This document shows, piece by piece, positions 62,806 to 64,000 of a DNA stretch of 64,000 nucleotides. The first letter of the stretch is position 1, and each line of letters opens with the position of its first letter. The DNA lies in the NCBI RefSeq assembly GCF_000765145.1, contig NZ_JMGA01000020.1:181721-245720 (forward strand). Direction: 5' to 3'. Source of the DNA: Desulfosporosinus sp. HMP52 (GTDB lineage Bacteria; Bacillota; Desulfitobacteriia; Desulfitobacteriales; Desulfitobacteriaceae). Below the pieces are notes generated by a model. That model saw nothing but the letters and a program-made list of their open reading frames with translations, did no database searches and was not told the DNA's origin. Both the position numbers and the translations under genes were made by a program.

Positions 62806-63834
62806 ATGAGTATAAAAGTTGGGATCAATGGTTTTGGTCGAATTGGCAGACTTACACTTCGAGCATCACTTGAAAAAACATTTCCATTCGAGATTGTTGC
62901 CATCAATGATCTAGGCAGTCCGGATTTATTGGCTCATTTATTCAAGTATGATTCAGTTCATGGTGTCCTGGAGAAGGATGTAGAAATTAATAACCAAAAA
63001 ATGATTATAGACGGAAAAGAAGTTCAAATATTCGCCGAAAAGAATCCATTGAATCTGCCTTGGAGTAAACTGGGTGTTGATATTGTGATTGAATCCACCG
63101 GGCGATTCACTAAACGTGACGATGCGTCCCAGCATCTTTCTGCAGGAGCTAAGAAAGTAATTATTTCAGCGCCGGCAAAAAACGAGGATATTACGATTGT
63201 AATGGGAGTCAATGAAAGTCTCTATATTCCAGAGAAACATCATATAATTTCTAATGCTTCCTGTACTACAAATTGTCTGGCCCCGGTTGCCAAAGTTTTA
63301 CTTGATGAATTTGGTATTGAACAAGGATTAATGACGACTACTCATTCAGTTACGAATGATCAACGGATATTAGACTTGGAACACAAAGACTGGCGCAGAT
63401 CAAGAGCTGCCTATCAGTCTATGATACCCACCACAACAGGTGCAGCTAAAGCCGTTTCCCTGGTGATACCGGAATTAGAAGGCAAGATGAAAGGGCTGGC
63501 TGTTCGAGTTCCAACTCCAAACGTCTCGTTAGTAGATCTCGTTGTTTCTTTAAGTAAGCCAACAAATCGGGAGGAAATAAATAATGTCTTGAGGCAAGCA
63601 GCTACTGGAAGGATGAAAGGGTATCTGGAATACACAGAATTACCTTTGGTTTCTCACGATTTTAATGGCAACCCTGCCAGTTCCATTGTCGATGGTTTGT
63701 CGACCATGATGATTGGGGATCGGATGGCTAAAATCCTAGCTTGGTATGATAATGAATGGGGTTATTCAAACAGGGTTTTGGATTTAGTTAAACTCATAGT
63801 TACAAAAGGTATATCCGATGACTACCAGCCGTAA
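62806..63834 (+). CDS. gap: glyceraldehyde-3-phosphate dehydrogenase, type I
   Basis: A 342-residue GAPDH. NAD-binding GINGFGRIGR at residues 6-15, the catalytic C153 in SNASCTTNCLAP, TTHSVTNDQR and the WYDNEWGYSNRV end. It oxidises glyceraldehyde-3-phosphate with NAD(P)+ and phosphate in glycolysis, or the reverse in gluconeogenesis from acetyl-CoA. ATG 62806 behind GAGGAGGG. No pgk, tpi or cggR gene is adjacent, and the T-N-D-Q segment resembles GapB-like anabolic forms, so direction is uncertain. Confidence 0.94.
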   Translation: MSIKVGINGFGRIGRLTLRASLEKTFPFEIVAINDLGSPDLLAHLFKYDSVHGVLEKDVEINNQKMIIDGKEVQIFAEKNPLNLPWSKLGVDIVIESTGRFTKRDDASQHLSAGAKKVIISAPAKNEDITIVMGVNESLYIPEKHHIISNASCTTNCLAPVAKVLLDEFGIEQGLMTTTHSVTNDQRILDLEHKDWRRSRAAYQSMIPTTTGAAKAVSLVIPELEGKMKGLAVRVPTPNVSLVDLVVSLSKPTNREEINNVLRQAATGRMKGYLEYTELPLVSHDFNGNPASSIVDGLSTMMIGDRMAKILAWYDNEWGYSNRVLDLVKLIVTKGISDDYQP

Positions 63835-64000
63835 GACTCCCATCTTCTATAAGTACGAAAGCATCCAGCACGAAACCCGGGTGAGGGTTTCGCCCAAGCC
63901 GCCTGCAGCAGAGAAAAGCATAACGGCGTAGGTTGCTTTCGCCGAACCGCAAACTACCCAGAACAACTTTAGCGGTGAGGATGAGATAACGGCTGCTACG
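63835..64000. repeat. second GC-rich structured stretch (cut by window edge)
   Basis: After gap the base composition rises. CGAAACCC (63871-63878) pairs with GGGTTTCG (63885-63892), and CGGCG (63924-63928) with CGCCG (63940-63944). No ORF is seen. The first hairpin may end the gap transcript though it lacks a T-run. In texture it resembles the island at 27630-28270, but I found no shared long word between them. Confidence 0.4.

Overview
The window looks like chromosome of a low-GC, spore-forming, strictly anaerobic Clostridia member close to Desulfosporosinus/Desulfitobacterium (inference from gene content; no search was run). Pointers are the AT-rich background, frequent TTG and GTG starts behind strong AAGGAGG ribosome sites, a Moorella-type acs gene order, a SpoVD-like penicillin-binding protein, a three-Cys LarE, a FixABCX cluster and an EtfBA plus membrane Fe-S oxidoreductase cluster. 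No insertion sequence, prophage, rRNA or CRISPR array is visible.

Layout. 0-2 kb: truncated GNAT acetyltransferase (-), tRNA-Pro(CGG) (-), DegV. 2.5-13.6 kb: the carbonyl branch of the Wood-Ljungdahl pathway as one operon, cooC-cooS/acsA-acsB-acsC-acsV-acsF-acsD-acsE, closed by a strong terminator. 14-16.6 kb: an unknown protein and a DegS/DegU-like two-component pair. 16.8-27.6 kb: housekeeping and unknown genes (beta-CASP nuclease, HD hydrolase, DnaD and DnaC primosome proteins, PHP hydrolase, OsmC, phosphodiester glycosidase, several membrane or secreted proteins of unknown role). 27.6-28.3 kb: a GC-rich, highly palindromic non-coding island between convergent genes. 28.3-32.2 kb: UPF0182 membrane protein (-) and thioredoxin reductase. 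32.4-36.2 kb: fixABCX electron-bifurcating flavoprotein genes. 36.3-38.7 kb: larE-larB-larC for the nickel-pincer cofactor, with LarC lacking its C-terminal domain. 38.7-43.3 kb: rhomboid protease, SpoVD-like PBP, PepV dipeptidase. 43.4-48.1 kb (-): CarD-like regulator, chemotaxis receptor, GGDEF-EAL-CBS-GGDEF protein. 48.5-50.4 kb: zinc-dependent phospholipase C and a glycolipid glycosyltransferase. 50.5-55.8 kb: phosphate regulon phoP-pstS-pstC-pstA-pstB-phoU, with three near-identical Pho-box promoters. 56-57.3 kb: a sulfite-reductase-like ferredoxin convergent with a Crp/Fnr regulator. 57.5-58.2 kb: two very small ORFs. 58.3-62.2 kb: etfB-etfA and a membrane Etf:quinone oxidoreductase candidate. 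62.8 kb to end: gap (GAPDH), then a second GC-rich structured stretch cut by the window edge.

How it fits together. CODH/ACS builds or cleaves acetyl-CoA, using the corrinoid protein AcsCD, its methyltransferase AcsE, the reactivator AcsV and two CooC-type ATPases for metal-centre maturation. FixABCX and EtfBA-EMO give two separate routes linking NADH, ferredoxin, acyl-CoA-type donors and the quinone pool. The nickel theme recurs in the lar genes. The best leads are the GC-rich island, the LarC truncation, the ferredoxin-fused FixB with a Cys-to-His change, the repeated Pho-box geometry, and the structured leaders before cooC, acsC, acsE and the PBP gene.
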